DNA of 20,068 nucleotides from BRH-c25 sp964619815 (lineage in GTDB: Bacteria > Bacillota > Clostridia > Lutisporales > Lutisporaceae), in assembly GCA_964619815.1 (NCBI GenBank), contig CAZUGK010000071.1, positions 1 through 20,068 on the forward strand. The letters are read 5' to 3'. This document shows, piece after piece, positions 12,686 to 20,062 of this stretch (positions are counted from its first letter, which is position 1; each line of letters starts with the position of its first letter). The position numbers and the translations under genes were made by a program. The notes below the pieces were generated by a model, which made no database searches, was not told the origin of the DNA, and was given only the letters and a program-made list of their open reading frames with translations.

Positions 12686-13924
12686 ATGTTTGATGGAGAC
12701 AGAGGGCCTTTTTTGAATGTTACGTCTGAAATAGGCAAACTGAAAGCAGTCCTGCTGCATAAGCCGGGAAAGGAATTGGAACGGCTTACACCAGATTATC
12801 TTAAAGAGCTTTTGTTTGATGATATCCCCTGGCTCAGAAAGATGAGGGACGAGCATGATGAATTTGCGGAAGTATTGAGGCAGAGGGGAACAAAGGTTTA
12901 CTATATTGAGGATTTACTTGCTGAGGTTCTGGAAAATGTAGATGTCAAAAGGAACCTGATAAATGATATACTGCTTCACTGCCAAATAGAAAATCATGAG
13001 CTCCGTGAGCTGATATTTTCCTACCTGTTTGAGAAAAGCCCGGCAGAAGTCGCAGAAGTAGCGATATCAGGCCTGAATAAGAAAGACATACCTGAGGTTG
13101 AGAGGGAATATAGTCTTTCTGATTATGTTACAAAGGACTACCCGCTATATATAAATCCTATACCTAACTTATACTTCATGAGAGACCCATTATCCATCAT
13201 CGGAAACGGAATAGCCATCAATTCGATGCACACTGATGCAAGAAGAAGAGAGCCGATGCTGATAAAATATATATATGATTACAACCCTCTTTTCAGGAAA
13301 GATTGCTCGCAGATATGGTATAACTACACAATTCCGCACAGTATAGAGGGTGGAGATATTCTGGTTCTTAGCAAAGAGGTTGTAGCTGTAGGCTGCAGCG
13401 AAAGAACTTCTGCCAACGGTATTGAAATACTTGCCAGAAACCTTTTTGCCGGGAATGAAAACCTGAGAGAGGTGCTGGCAGTTCAGATACCGCCGCTAAG
13501 GGCATTTATGCACCTTGATACAGTATTTACAATGGTTGATAGGGATAAATTCACAGTATATCCTGGAATATTAGACAGAGTTGCAGTTTATAAGCTTACA
13601 CGCGGCAGCAATAATGGAATAAAGGTAACTCCTGAGAATGATCTTGTAGATGCTCTCAAGAAGAGTCTCAGACTTCCTGCAGTCAGCTTTATACAGAGCG
13701 GCGGAGGAGATATAATAACAGCTGCAAGAGAGCAGTGGAATGACAGTACCAATACGTTGGCCATAGCTCCTGGTGTAGTAGTGACATATTCAAGAAATGA
13801 AGCTTCTAACGAGGTGCTTAGGAAGAATGGTATTGAAGTGCTTGAAATAGACGGTTCAGAGCTGGTAAGGGGCAGGGGAGGCCCACGCTGCATGAGCATG
13901 CCTCTGGTTAGAGAAGATATATAA
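12686..13924 (+). CDS. arcA: Arginine deiminase
   Basis: ArcA hydrolyses L-arginine to citrulline and ammonia, the first step of the arginine deiminase pathway. At 412 residues it is normal length. The guanidino-modifying enzyme residues are all present: Asp167 in FMRDP, Glu221-Asp224 in EGGD, His276 in HLDTVF, and the nucleophile Cys402 in GPRCMSMPL near the C-terminus. The N-terminal SEIGKLKAVLLHKPG is also typical. GGGAGAG upstream supports the ATG. arcB starts 21 bp downstream, so the two are co-transcribed. The enzyme is cytoplasmic and in anaerobes serves energy generation and acid defence. The only oddity is the long structured leader region upstream. Confidence 0.97.
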   Translation: MFDGDRGPFLNVTSEIGKLKAVLLHKPGKELERLTPDYLKELLFDDIPWLRKMRDEHDEFAEVLRQRGTKVYYIEDLLAEVLENVDVKRNLINDILLHCQIENHELRELIFSYLFEKSPAEVAEVAISGLNKKDIPEVEREYSLSDYVTKDYPLYINPIPNLYFMRDPLSIIGNGIAINSMHTDARRREPMLIKYIYDYNPLFRKDCSQIWYNYTIPHSIEGGDILVLSKEVVAVGCSERTSANGIEILARNLFAGNENLREVLAVQIPPLRAFMHLDTVFTMVDRDKFTVYPGILDRVAVYKLTRGSNNGIKVTPENDLVDALKKSLRLPAVSFIQSGGGDIITAAREQWNDSTNTLAIAPGVVVTYSRNEASNEVLRKNGIEVLEIDGSELVRGRGGPRCMSMPLVREDI

Positions 13925-13945
13925 TAATAAAAAGGAGAGATTTAA

Positions 13946-14932
13946 ATGGCAGTTAATCTTAAAGGAAGAAGTTTTCTTACATTAATGGACTTTTCACCAA
14001 TGGAGATCAGGTACATGCTGGACCTGTCCCACGACTTGAAGGCAAAGAAAAGAGCAGGAATATCAAACTATATGCTTAAGGGTAAGAACATAGTACTGCT
14101 TTTTGAAAAGACATCAACAAGAACAAGATGTGCTTTTGAAGTTGGTGCTCTTGAAGAAGGTGCTCATGTAACTTATCTTGATCAGGCAAGCTCCCAGATG
14201 GGTAAAAAGGAATCTCTTGAAGACACTGCAAAAGTGCTTGGAAGATTCTACGACGGTATAGAGTACAGGGGCTTCAAGCAGTCAGTAGTAGAAGATCTTG
14301 CAAAATATTCAGGAGTTCCGGTATGGAACGGCCTTACTGACATTGACCACCCGACACAGATTCTGGCAGATATGCTTACAATAGAGGAGCATGTTGCAAA
14401 GCCGATTAACAAGGTTAAAGTCGTATTTGCAGGCGATACAAGAAACAATATGGCATATGCGTGGATGTACGGCTGTGCAAAGATGGGCATGCATTTTGTA
14501 GCTTTGGGACCGGAGGAATTAAGCCCAAGCCAGGATATAATAAATAAAGTAAATGAAATTGCAAAGGAAACAGGTGCTGTAATAGAAGTAGCTCATGATG
14601 TCGAAGCTGTAAAAGGTGCAGACGTAATATATACAGACGTTTGGGCATCCATGGGTGAAGAAGATCAGATTCCTGAAAGAGTAAGACTCCTTACACCATA
14701 CAAGGTTACTATGGAAATGCTCGGAAAGACCGGCAACCCTGATGTTATATTCATGCATTGCCTGCCGGCATTCCATGACTTCGAAACCAAGCTTGCAAAG
14801 GAAATGAAGGAAAAAGGTCTGGATGTAAGGGAAGTAACTGATGAAGTATTCAGAAGCAGACATTCTGTAGTATTCGATGAAGCAGAAAACAGAATGCATA
14901 CAATAAAAGCAGTTATGGTGGCAACACTTTAA
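13946..14932 (+). CDS. arcB: Ornithine carbamoyltransferase (catabolic)
   Basis: This enzyme converts citrulline and phosphate to ornithine and carbamoyl phosphate in the catabolic direction. The 328-residue protein carries the carbamoyl phosphate site STRTR (residues 57-61), HPTQ (His135) and the ornithine-binding HCLPA (His271-Cys272). An anabolic ArgF would look very similar. Assignment as ArcB rests on its place between arcA and arcC. AAAGGAGAG before the ATG is a good ribosome binding site. There is no terminator hairpin after it. Instead the 163-bp gap to arcC holds inverted heptamer element E5. Confidence 0.95.
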   Translation: MAVNLKGRSFLTLMDFSPMEIRYMLDLSHDLKAKKRAGISNYMLKGKNIVLLFEKTSTRTRCAFEVGALEEGAHVTYLDQASSQMGKKESLEDTAKVLGRFYDGIEYRGFKQSVVEDLAKYSGVPVWNGLTDIDHPTQILADMLTIEEHVAKPINKVKVVFAGDTRNNMAYAWMYGCAKMGMHFVALGPEELSPSQDIINKVNEIAKETGAVIEVAHDVEAVKGADVIYTDVWASMGEEDQIPERVRLLTPYKVTMEMLGKTGNPDVIFMHCLPAFHDFETKLAKEMKEKGLDVREVTDEVFRSRHSVVFDEAENRMHTIKAVMVATL

Positions 14933-14957
14933 TAATTTGGTAATTCTCTAGGGTACG

Positions 14958-15049
14958 GTTGCGAGTTACGCGTTACGAGTTACGAGTGTTCGGGAACGGC
15001 TTCGAAGCATTTTCTGAAATCGCGTAACGCGGAACCCGAAACGCGTAAC
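14958..15049. repeat. Inverted heptamer element E5 (4 x 7 bp, different heptamer)
   Basis: The left arm at 14958-14985 is four heptamers of GTTACGM type (first unit GTTGCGA). The right arm at 15022-15049 is GCGTAAC, GCGGAAC, CCGAAAC and GCGTAAC, the inverted form with the third unit deviating. The core at 14992-15007 joins GGGAACGGC (as in E1) to TTCGAAG (as in E3). The plan is identical to E1-E3, but the heptamer sequence differs in both arms. It lies inside the arc gene cluster between arcB and arcC. Confidence 0.88.
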
Positions 15050-15095
15050 CACATAGAATCCCGACCCAAATTAATTTTTGTAAAGGAGAAGATTT

Positions 15096-16040
15096 ATGTC
15101 AGTTACAAAGGTCGTTGTAGCATTGGGAGGGAACGCTCTCCAGGAGGCAGGAAAACCGGCAACTGCAGAAGCACAGCTTGAAGTAGTGAACAAGACTGCT
15201 GAATATCTTGCGGAAATGAGCGTCAGAGGATATGAATTGGCTGTAGTTCACGGCAATGGTCCTCAGGTCGGAAGAATACTTCTGGCTTCGGAGACTGCAG
15301 CAAATGTGACTCCGGTTATGCCTTTCGATGTATGCGGGGCAATGAGCCAGGGATATATAGGCTATCATATTCAACAGGGCTTGAGACAGGCTCTCAGTCG
15401 GAGAGGAAGGAACATACCTGTTGTTACATTGGTTACACAGGTGGTTGTAGATAAGGATGACCCGGGTTTTAAAAATCCCACAAAGCCTATCGGCGCATTC
15501 TATACCGAAGAAGAGGCTAAAAAGCTTCAGACAGAAAAGGGCTTTGTAATGAAGGAAGACGCAGGAAGGGGCTGGAGAAGAGTTGTAGCATCTCCGATGC
15601 CTAAGAAAATAGTTGAGCTTTCTTCAGTTAAAGAGCTGTGGGATACTACTATCGTTGTCACTGCCGGCGGCGGCGGAATCCCTGTCGTGGAAAAGGCAGA
15701 CGGTTCCCTTGAGGGGGTAGCCGCAGTTATAGATAAGGACCTTGCAGCAGAAAGGCTTGCCGAAGATGTAGGTGCAGATATCCTTCTGATACTTACAGAG
15801 GTTGAGAAGGTTTCAATCAACTTCAAGAAACCTGATCAGAAGGACCTTCCGGCCATGACAGTTGCAGAAGCAGAGCAGTACATCAAGGAAGGGCATTTTG
15901 CTCCGGGCAGCATGCTTCCGAAGGTTCAGGCAGCCGTGATGTTCGCAAAAGCAAACCCCGGCAAAAAGGCCATAATCACATCACTCTACAAGGCTGTAGA
16001 AGCTTTGGAAGGAAATGCAGGAACGGTTATTACTTTATAA
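15096..16040 (+). CDS. arcC: Carbamate kinase
   Basis: Carbamate kinase transfers the phosphate of carbamoyl phosphate to ADP, the ATP-yielding last step of the arginine deiminase pathway. The 314-residue protein has the amino acid kinase fold with ALGGNALQ at the N-terminus, VVHGNGPQVGRIL near residue 50, VASPMPKKIVEL around residue 165, and the glycine-rich TAGGGGIPVV around residue 195. AAAGGAGAAG before the ATG is a clear ribosome binding site. It completes the arcA-arcB-arcC set. A strong terminator directly follows, so the XRE-cupin gene downstream is a separate unit. It is cytoplasmic and probably dimeric, as the family is. Confidence 0.97.
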   Translation: MSVTKVVVALGGNALQEAGKPATAEAQLEVVNKTAEYLAEMSVRGYELAVVHGNGPQVGRILLASETAANVTPVMPFDVCGAMSQGYIGYHIQQGLRQALSRRGRNIPVVTLVTQVVVDKDDPGFKNPTKPIGAFYTEEEAKKLQTEKGFVMKEDAGRGWRRVVASPMPKKIVELSSVKELWDTTIVVTAGGGGIPVVEKADGSLEGVAAVIDKDLAAERLAEDVGADILLILTEVEKVSINFKKPDQKDLPAMTVAEAEQYIKEGHFAPGSMLPKVQAAVMFAKANPGKKAIITSLYKAVEALEGNAGTVITL

Positions 16041-16047
16041 TATGTGC

Positions 16048-16085
16048 AAGGAACTTAAGTTAATGCTTAAGTTCTTTGTGTTTTG
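16048..16085 (+). terminator. Intrinsic terminator of the arc operon
   Basis: AAGGAACTTAAG at 16048-16059 pairs over 12 bp (one G-U) with CTTAAGTTCTTT at 16066-16077 around a six-base loop, followed by GTGTTTT. It starts 7 bp after the arcC stop. Confidence 0.85.
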
Positions 16086-16197
16086 CCAGGTAGTACAAGT
16101 TGCCTTATTATGGTTGATTTTTGAGGTTGTTTTATTTTAGCATTTTGTATAGTATAATAAATCTATAATGCATTAAGTATAGAAAAAAATGGAAATT

Positions 16198-16210
16198 TGA
16201 GGTGACCTCA
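16198..16210 (+). promoter_or_regulatory. Perfect palindrome covering the ribosome binding site of the XRE-cupin gene
   Basis: TGAGGT-G-ACCTCA is a perfect 6-bp palindrome with one central base. It ends directly at the ATG at 16211, and its left half is the ribosome binding site (GAGGTG). It is a candidate autoregulatory operator. A TATAAT at 16153-16158, with no good -35, is the likely promoter -10. Confidence 0.45.
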
Positions 16211-16750
16211 ATGGAGATGGGAAGTATAATCAGAAGGTTGAGACGCAAGCAGGATATGAGCATAGAGCAGCTCGCTGAGAAAACCGGATTGAGTACGGGA
16301 CTTATAAGCCAGCTGGAGAGGGATATAACCGGCCCTTCCGTTGCATCACTGTGGAAGATATCTAAAGCACTGAATGTGTCTATCAACTATTTTTTTGAAG
16401 AATATGAAGGCAATAACCCTATTGTCAGGAAAAGCGAACGGAAGAAAATACAGCTTCCTAACTCGAATATTACATATGAACTCTTGTGTCCCGACCTTCA
16501 GAAGGCTATGGAAGTGCTGCTGGTTGAAATAGAACCCGGCGAATGCAGTACGGAGGAGTTGATAAGCCATGAAGGGGAAGAATGCGGATTCGTTTTGCAG
16601 GGAACCTTGAAGATTAAATGGGGAGATAAAGAATACATGTTGGATGAAGGAGACAGTATATATCTTGACAGTACAGTGCCCCACCGCTATGTAAACTGTG
16701 GGGACGTTACCTCGATATCAATATGGTCTATGGTACCGCCGAGCTTTTAA
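16211..16750 (+). CDS. XRE-family transcriptional regulator with C-terminal cupin domain
   Basis: This is a 179-residue one-component regulator. Residues about 4-60 are an XRE-type helix-turn-helix (IRRLRRKQDMSIEQLAEKTGLSTGLISQLERD). Residues about 105-175 are a cupin_2 small-molecule sensing domain (EEPG-type segment IEPGECSTEELISHEGEECGFVLQG, then DEGDSIYLDSTVPHRYVN). Family members such as PuuR-type repressors bind amines, amino acids or sugars. The true start is the ATG at 16211, because GAGGTG at 16199-16204 is its ribosome binding site; an in-frame GTG at 16202 lies within that site. It is flanked by terminators. Its likely targets are itself (palindrome at 16198) and the DUF819-dipeptidase genes downstream, or the arc operon; this is inference. 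Confidence 0.93.
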   Translation: MEMGSIIRRLRRKQDMSIEQLAEKTGLSTGLISQLERDITGPSVASLWKISKALNVSINYFFEEYEGNNPIVRKSERKKIQLPNSNITYELLCPDLQKAMEVLLVEIEPGECSTEELISHEGEECGFVLQGTLKIKWGDKEYMLDEGDSIYLDSTVPHRYVNCGDVTSISIWSMVPPSF

Positions 16751-16773
16751 CTTATTCATGAAATTTATACAAG

Positions 16774-16806
16774 CACCCTCGGTTCAATTGAGCCGGGGGT
16801 GTTCGT
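16774..16806 (+). terminator. Intrinsic terminator after the XRE-cupin gene
   Basis: CACCCTCGGTTC pairs with GAGCCGGGGGTG over 12 bp, including two G-U pairs, around AATT. The downstream T content is modest (TTCGTTTAT), so it may be leaky. Confidence 0.7.
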
Positions 16807-16813
16807 TTATCTC

Positions 16814-16918
16814 TTTCATTCAATATAGTGAAAAAAATTAAAATTATTATAGTATTTAGAAGGAAATTTCATTTTAGTGAAGAATATACACAATACGTGA
16901 AATTTTTACAAAATTCAC
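16814..16918 (+). promoter_or_regulatory. Three TTTCA/TGAAA-type inverted repeats upstream of the DUF819 gene
   Basis: Dyads occur at 16814-16833 (TTTCA ... TGAAA), 16867-16881 (TTTCA ... GTGAA) and 16897-16918 (GTGAA ... TTCAC). They lie in the 194-bp region before the membrane protein gene and may be operator sites. A TATAAT at 16922-16927 is too close to the ribosome binding site to be a convincing -10. Confidence 0.4.
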
Positions 16919-16944
16919 AAATATAATATTAAGGAGGAGTACAA

Positions 16945-18156
16945 ATGACATTTTTCAAACCGGATGACACTTGGGCCCTGTGGACAATACTGATTGCTTG
17001 GGCAGCAATAAGTATTTATCTTGAACAGAAGTTTACCTGGGCATCGAAAGTAAGTGGTGCAATCATAGGGTTGTTAGGAGCACTCGTGCTTGCCAATTTT
17101 AGGGTTATTCCTACAGAATCACCTGTATACGATGCGGTGTGGGGTTATATAGTACCACTGGCGGTACCGTTATTGCTGTTTAAGGCAGACTTGAGGAAAA
17201 TATGGAGAGAAAGCGGCAGAACTTTTTTAGCATTTAATATATCTGCCGTAGGTACTATGCTTGGCGCTATTGTAGCAGCTTTACTTCTTGGCAATATGGT
17301 TCCTGAGGTCAATAAGGCTACGGCAATGATGACCGGCAGCTATATTGGCGGAGGAATAAACTTTGTTGCTATGGCGGATGCATTTAAGGCTTCAAAAAAT
17401 ACTGTTAATGCTCTTATTGTAGCAGATAATCTTAATATGGCATTTTACTTTATGGTTCTTATGATGATACCGACACTGAACTTCTTTAGAAAGCATTTCG
17501 GACATCCCTATGAGGATGCGGTAGCGGCACAATCGGCAGCTGCGGAAGGCGGAGAAAACGAGAACAAAGCAGCCAGCTATTGGGGCAGGAAAGAAATATC
17601 GCTGCTTGACATAGCTATGGCTTTAGGAACTACATTTGTAATAGTTACTGTATCCACCAAATTTTCAGGGTGGATTGGGGAAAGCGGTGCCCCCGGCATA
17701 ATAAAAGCAGTTCTGGGACAAAAATACCTGATTATTACTACCTTGACTGTTATTCTTGCAACAGCCTTCCCTAAATTCCTGGGAGAAATAAGGGGAGCAC
17801 AGGAAATCGGGACTTTTATGATATATATATTCTTTGTTGTAATAGGCGCACCGGCAGATCTTAAGCAGATAATAATGAACAGCCCTCTTTTGTTTGTATT
17901 CTGTGCTATAACAGTTATCATAAACATGGCTGTAACCTTTGGAGTAGGTAAAGCATTAAAGTTCAATGTTGAGGAGCTATGCGTAGCATCCAATGCAAAT
18001 GTAGGCGGACCCACAACTGCAGCGGCTATGGCTATTGCAAAAGGGTGGACTGATCTTGTACTGCCTGCAATGCTTGTAGGGGTATGGGGCTATGTAGTAG
18101 GCAACTATATTGCTTTATTCACGGGAAATATGGTTGGAAAGTTTTTTGGATTATAA
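16945..18156 (+). CDS. DUF819 family integral membrane protein (YjcL-like)
   Basis: This 403-residue membrane protein has about ten predicted hydrophobic segments and belongs to the DUF819/YjcL group, whose substrate I do not know to be established. Two related glycine-rich motifs, GSYIGGGINFVAMA near residue 130 and NANVGGPTTAAAMA near residue 350, suggest an inverted-repeat transporter fold. A hydrophilic Ala/Glu/Asn-rich loop at about residues 190-212 separates the two halves. AAGGAGGAGT is a strong ribosome binding site. The M19 dipeptidase follows 51 bp downstream, past a 13-bp hairpin. Together they suggest uptake or release of a dipeptide or amino acid, perhaps linked to the arginine pathway, which lacks a visible arcD antiporter. 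That link is inference. Confidence 0.9.
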   Translation: MTFFKPDDTWALWTILIAWAAISIYLEQKFTWASKVSGAIIGLLGALVLANFRVIPTESPVYDAVWGYIVPLAVPLLLFKADLRKIWRESGRTFLAFNISAVGTMLGAIVAALLLGNMVPEVNKATAMMTGSYIGGGINFVAMADAFKASKNTVNALIVADNLNMAFYFMVLMMIPTLNFFRKHFGHPYEDAVAAQSAAAEGGENENKAASYWGRKEISLLDIAMALGTTFVIVTVSTKFSGWIGESGAPGIIKAVLGQKYLIITTLTVILATAFPKFLGEIRGAQEIGTFMIYIFFVVIGAPADLKQIIMNSPLLFVFCAITVIINMAVTFGVGKALKFNVEELCVASNANVGGPTTAAAMAIAKGWTDLVLPAMLVGVWGYVVGNYIALFTGNMVGKFFGL

Positions 18157-18160
18157 TAAT

Positions 18161-18189
18161 ATAAACGGATGGGTCTCCCATCCGTTTAT
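18161..18189 (+). terminator. Strong hairpin between the DUF819 and dipeptidase genes
   Basis: ATAAACGGATGGG pairs perfectly over 13 bp with CCCATCCGTTTAT around TCT. No T-run follows (TACCTGG), so it is more likely to act as a partial terminator or 3'-end stabiliser within the operon. It ends only 2 bp before the dipeptidase ribosome binding site region. Confidence 0.65.
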
Positions 18190-18207
18190 TACCTGGAGGT
18201 AAAAATC

Positions 18208-19179
18208 ATGAAGATATTAGATGGACATTCAGACATACTAACTGATGTAACAATAAAGAGATTGGGCGGGGAGACCGATATTTTCAGAAAATACCATGTG
18301 GACAGGCTGAAGAAAGGCAATGTCGGAGGACTTATACTTGTAGTATGGGTAGATCCTCCATATACGGACAATCCTTCACGCAGAGTGCTTGATGTACTGG
18401 GAGCAACCTTCGAGGAAATCGAGGATATGAAGGAATACGCAGGAATAGTGCATAAGGCAAGCGATATGGATGATATACAGAACTCCGGAAGAATACCAAT
18501 CGTGCTGGGAATGGAAGGATTAAGCGGTTTGGGCGGAAATGCAAGCTTGATGGCAATGTTTTATAAGCTGGGAATCAGGCATGCATCCCTTACATGGAAT
18601 GAAGAAAATGAATTTGCAACAGGGGTATTAAGTCCGAACACAAATAGGGGAGTTACCGAGCAGGGAATAAAGGTTTTGAAACTAATGGAAGAACTCGGAA
18701 TGATAGTAGACGTATCCCATGCAAATGAGAAAACCTTCTGGGACGTTTATGAGCACACTGAAAAGCCTTTTATAGCTTCTCATTCAAATGCGTACAAGCT
18801 GTGCAACGTTCCAAGAAACTTGAAGGATGTTCAAATAAAAGCCATTGCCGAAAGAGGCGGAGTAATAGGCATGAATGCGTGGCCTGATTTTGTGGACAAA
18901 GACAACCCAAGCATGGATAAGTTGGCAGGGCATATAGACTATGTTGCAGAGCTGGTTGGCGTCGATCATATAGGCTTTGGCTTTGATTTCTGCGATTTCC
19001 TTAATGGGGATACGACAGGCAGTTTTCAGGCAAGCGATACAACAGCTGCCAAGGACATTGAAGATGCTACCAAGATTCCTAAACTTATTGAGCTACTGCA
19101 AAAGAAAGGGTATAAGACCCAGGATATAGAGAAAATAGCTTATAAAAACATGGAGAACATTATAAAGAAGCTGATATAG
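18208..19179 (+). CDS. Membrane dipeptidase family (peptidase M19)
   Basis: M19 dipeptidases are zinc enzymes that cut dipeptides, including ones with a D-residue at the C-terminal position. This 323-residue protein has the full metal site: His7 and Asp9 (DGHSD), Glu103 (LGMEG), His171 (VDVSHAN) and His192 (SHSNA). The 21-residue gap between the last two equals that in the human enzyme. VDHIGFGFDFCDF near residue 250 carries the late conserved Asp. There is no signal peptide, so despite the family name the enzyme is probably cytoplasmic. I use the ATG at 18208, with TGGAGGT seven bases upstream; an in-frame ATG at 18169 lies inside the preceding hairpin. It probably acts on dipeptides handled by the DUF819 protein. 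Confidence 0.95.
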   Translation: MKILDGHSDILTDVTIKRLGGETDIFRKYHVDRLKKGNVGGLILVVWVDPPYTDNPSRRVLDVLGATFEEIEDMKEYAGIVHKASDMDDIQNSGRIPIVLGMEGLSGLGGNASLMAMFYKLGIRHASLTWNEENEFATGVLSPNTNRGVTEQGIKVLKLMEELGMIVDVSHANEKTFWDVYEHTEKPFIASHSNAYKLCNVPRNLKDVQIKAIAERGGVIGMNAWPDFVDKDNPSMDKLAGHIDYVAELVGVDHIGFGFDFCDFLNGDTTGSFQASDTTAAKDIEDATKIPKLIELLQKKGYKTQDIEKIAYKNMENIIKKLI

Positions 19180-19210
19180 TTGGACAAGTGAAGCGAGGAG
19201 GATTTACAGA

Positions 19211-20062
19211 ATGTTTTACTACTTGGCACCCGGCATTTTATTGGTGCTGGCAGCGGTTTACTATTACTTTGCGGTGCATAAGAAGGATAAAGATTTAATA
19301 TTCGAGCTAAATCAGAGAATTGCATCAACAGGGTGGAAAATAAAATCAAAGAAAGACATATTGAATTTCTTTGACGGCTATGTCAAACAGAATGAAAACA
19401 GCAGTATGTACCTGATGAAAGAGTTAAGGGGCACTTTAAACAGTTATCCCAGGCTGCTCTATAATATTGAAAAGTTTAATGTGGCCATGGCAGAAATATC
19501 GGCAGGTTCAGACAATATATCCACAGGTGCATCTGAGCAGTCGGACAATGTAAATTTTATAAATGAGTATATTAAAAACATACATGATAAGGCAAATCAA
19601 AACTTATATCACTGTGAAAGTACGGAAAGCGTGTCCCAGACCTCATACAACAAGATTATAGAAAAGAAGAAGCATATCATTGAAGTAGTCAATGAATTTG
19701 AAAGCTTGTTAGGCAAAATATATGATATTGAAAAATTAATAATGAAAATAGAGAGCGATTCCCATAGTGTTGGAAGGATGGTTGATGGTATAAGTCACAT
19801 TGCTTCCCAGACGAACCTGCTGTCTCTTAATGCCTCTATTGAAGCTGCAAGGGCCGGGGAGCATGGTAAAGGCTTCACAGTGGTGGCCTCTGAGGTCAGA
19901 AAGCTGGCGGAGGAATCCGACAAGGTAGTTGAGGATGTAGTTAAAGTTATAGATACAATGATTTCAGATATTAACAATGCCGGAGCAAGCATGAATGAAA
20001 GCGCTGAGAATATTAGTGTTACTACCCACTTTAAGTGCCAAAGAATTGCCCAAGTTGCATGA
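19211..20062 (+). CDS. Methyl-accepting chemotaxis-type protein, apparently truncated
   Basis: The 283-residue frame starts with one membrane segment (residues 3-22) and a short basic stretch. It has no extracellular sensor domain and no clear HAMP domain. Residues about 75-270 are the long helices of an MCP signalling domain. The hairpin tip is SQTNLLSLNASIEAARAGEHG, followed by KGFTVVASEVRKLAEES. The descending helix is only about 65 residues, much shorter than the ascending one of about 115. The last dozen residues (from THFKCQR) no longer look like an MCP. The nucleotides from about 20027 (CCCACTTTAAGTGCC onward) look foreign, so the gene is probably interrupted near the window edge. GAGGAGG upstream supports the ATG. 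Confidence 0.8.
   Translation: MFYYLAPGILLVLAAVYYYFAVHKKDKDLIFELNQRIASTGWKIKSKKDILNFFDGYVKQNENSSMYLMKELRGTLNSYPRLLYNIEKFNVAMAEISAGSDNISTGASEQSDNVNFINEYIKNIHDKANQNLYHCESTESVSQTSYNKIIEKKKHIIEVVNEFESLLGKIYDIEKLIMKIESDSHSVGRMVDGISHIASQTNLLSLNASIEAARAGEHGKGFTVVASEVRKLAEESDKVVEDVVKVIDTMISDINNAGASMNESAENISVTTHFKCQRIAQVA

Noticed and set aside
18169..18207. Upstream start for the M19 dipeptidase
   Set aside because: The ATG at 18169 lies within a 13-bp hairpin and has no ribosome binding site. The ATG at 18208 has a good one and starts right at the conserved DGHSD region.
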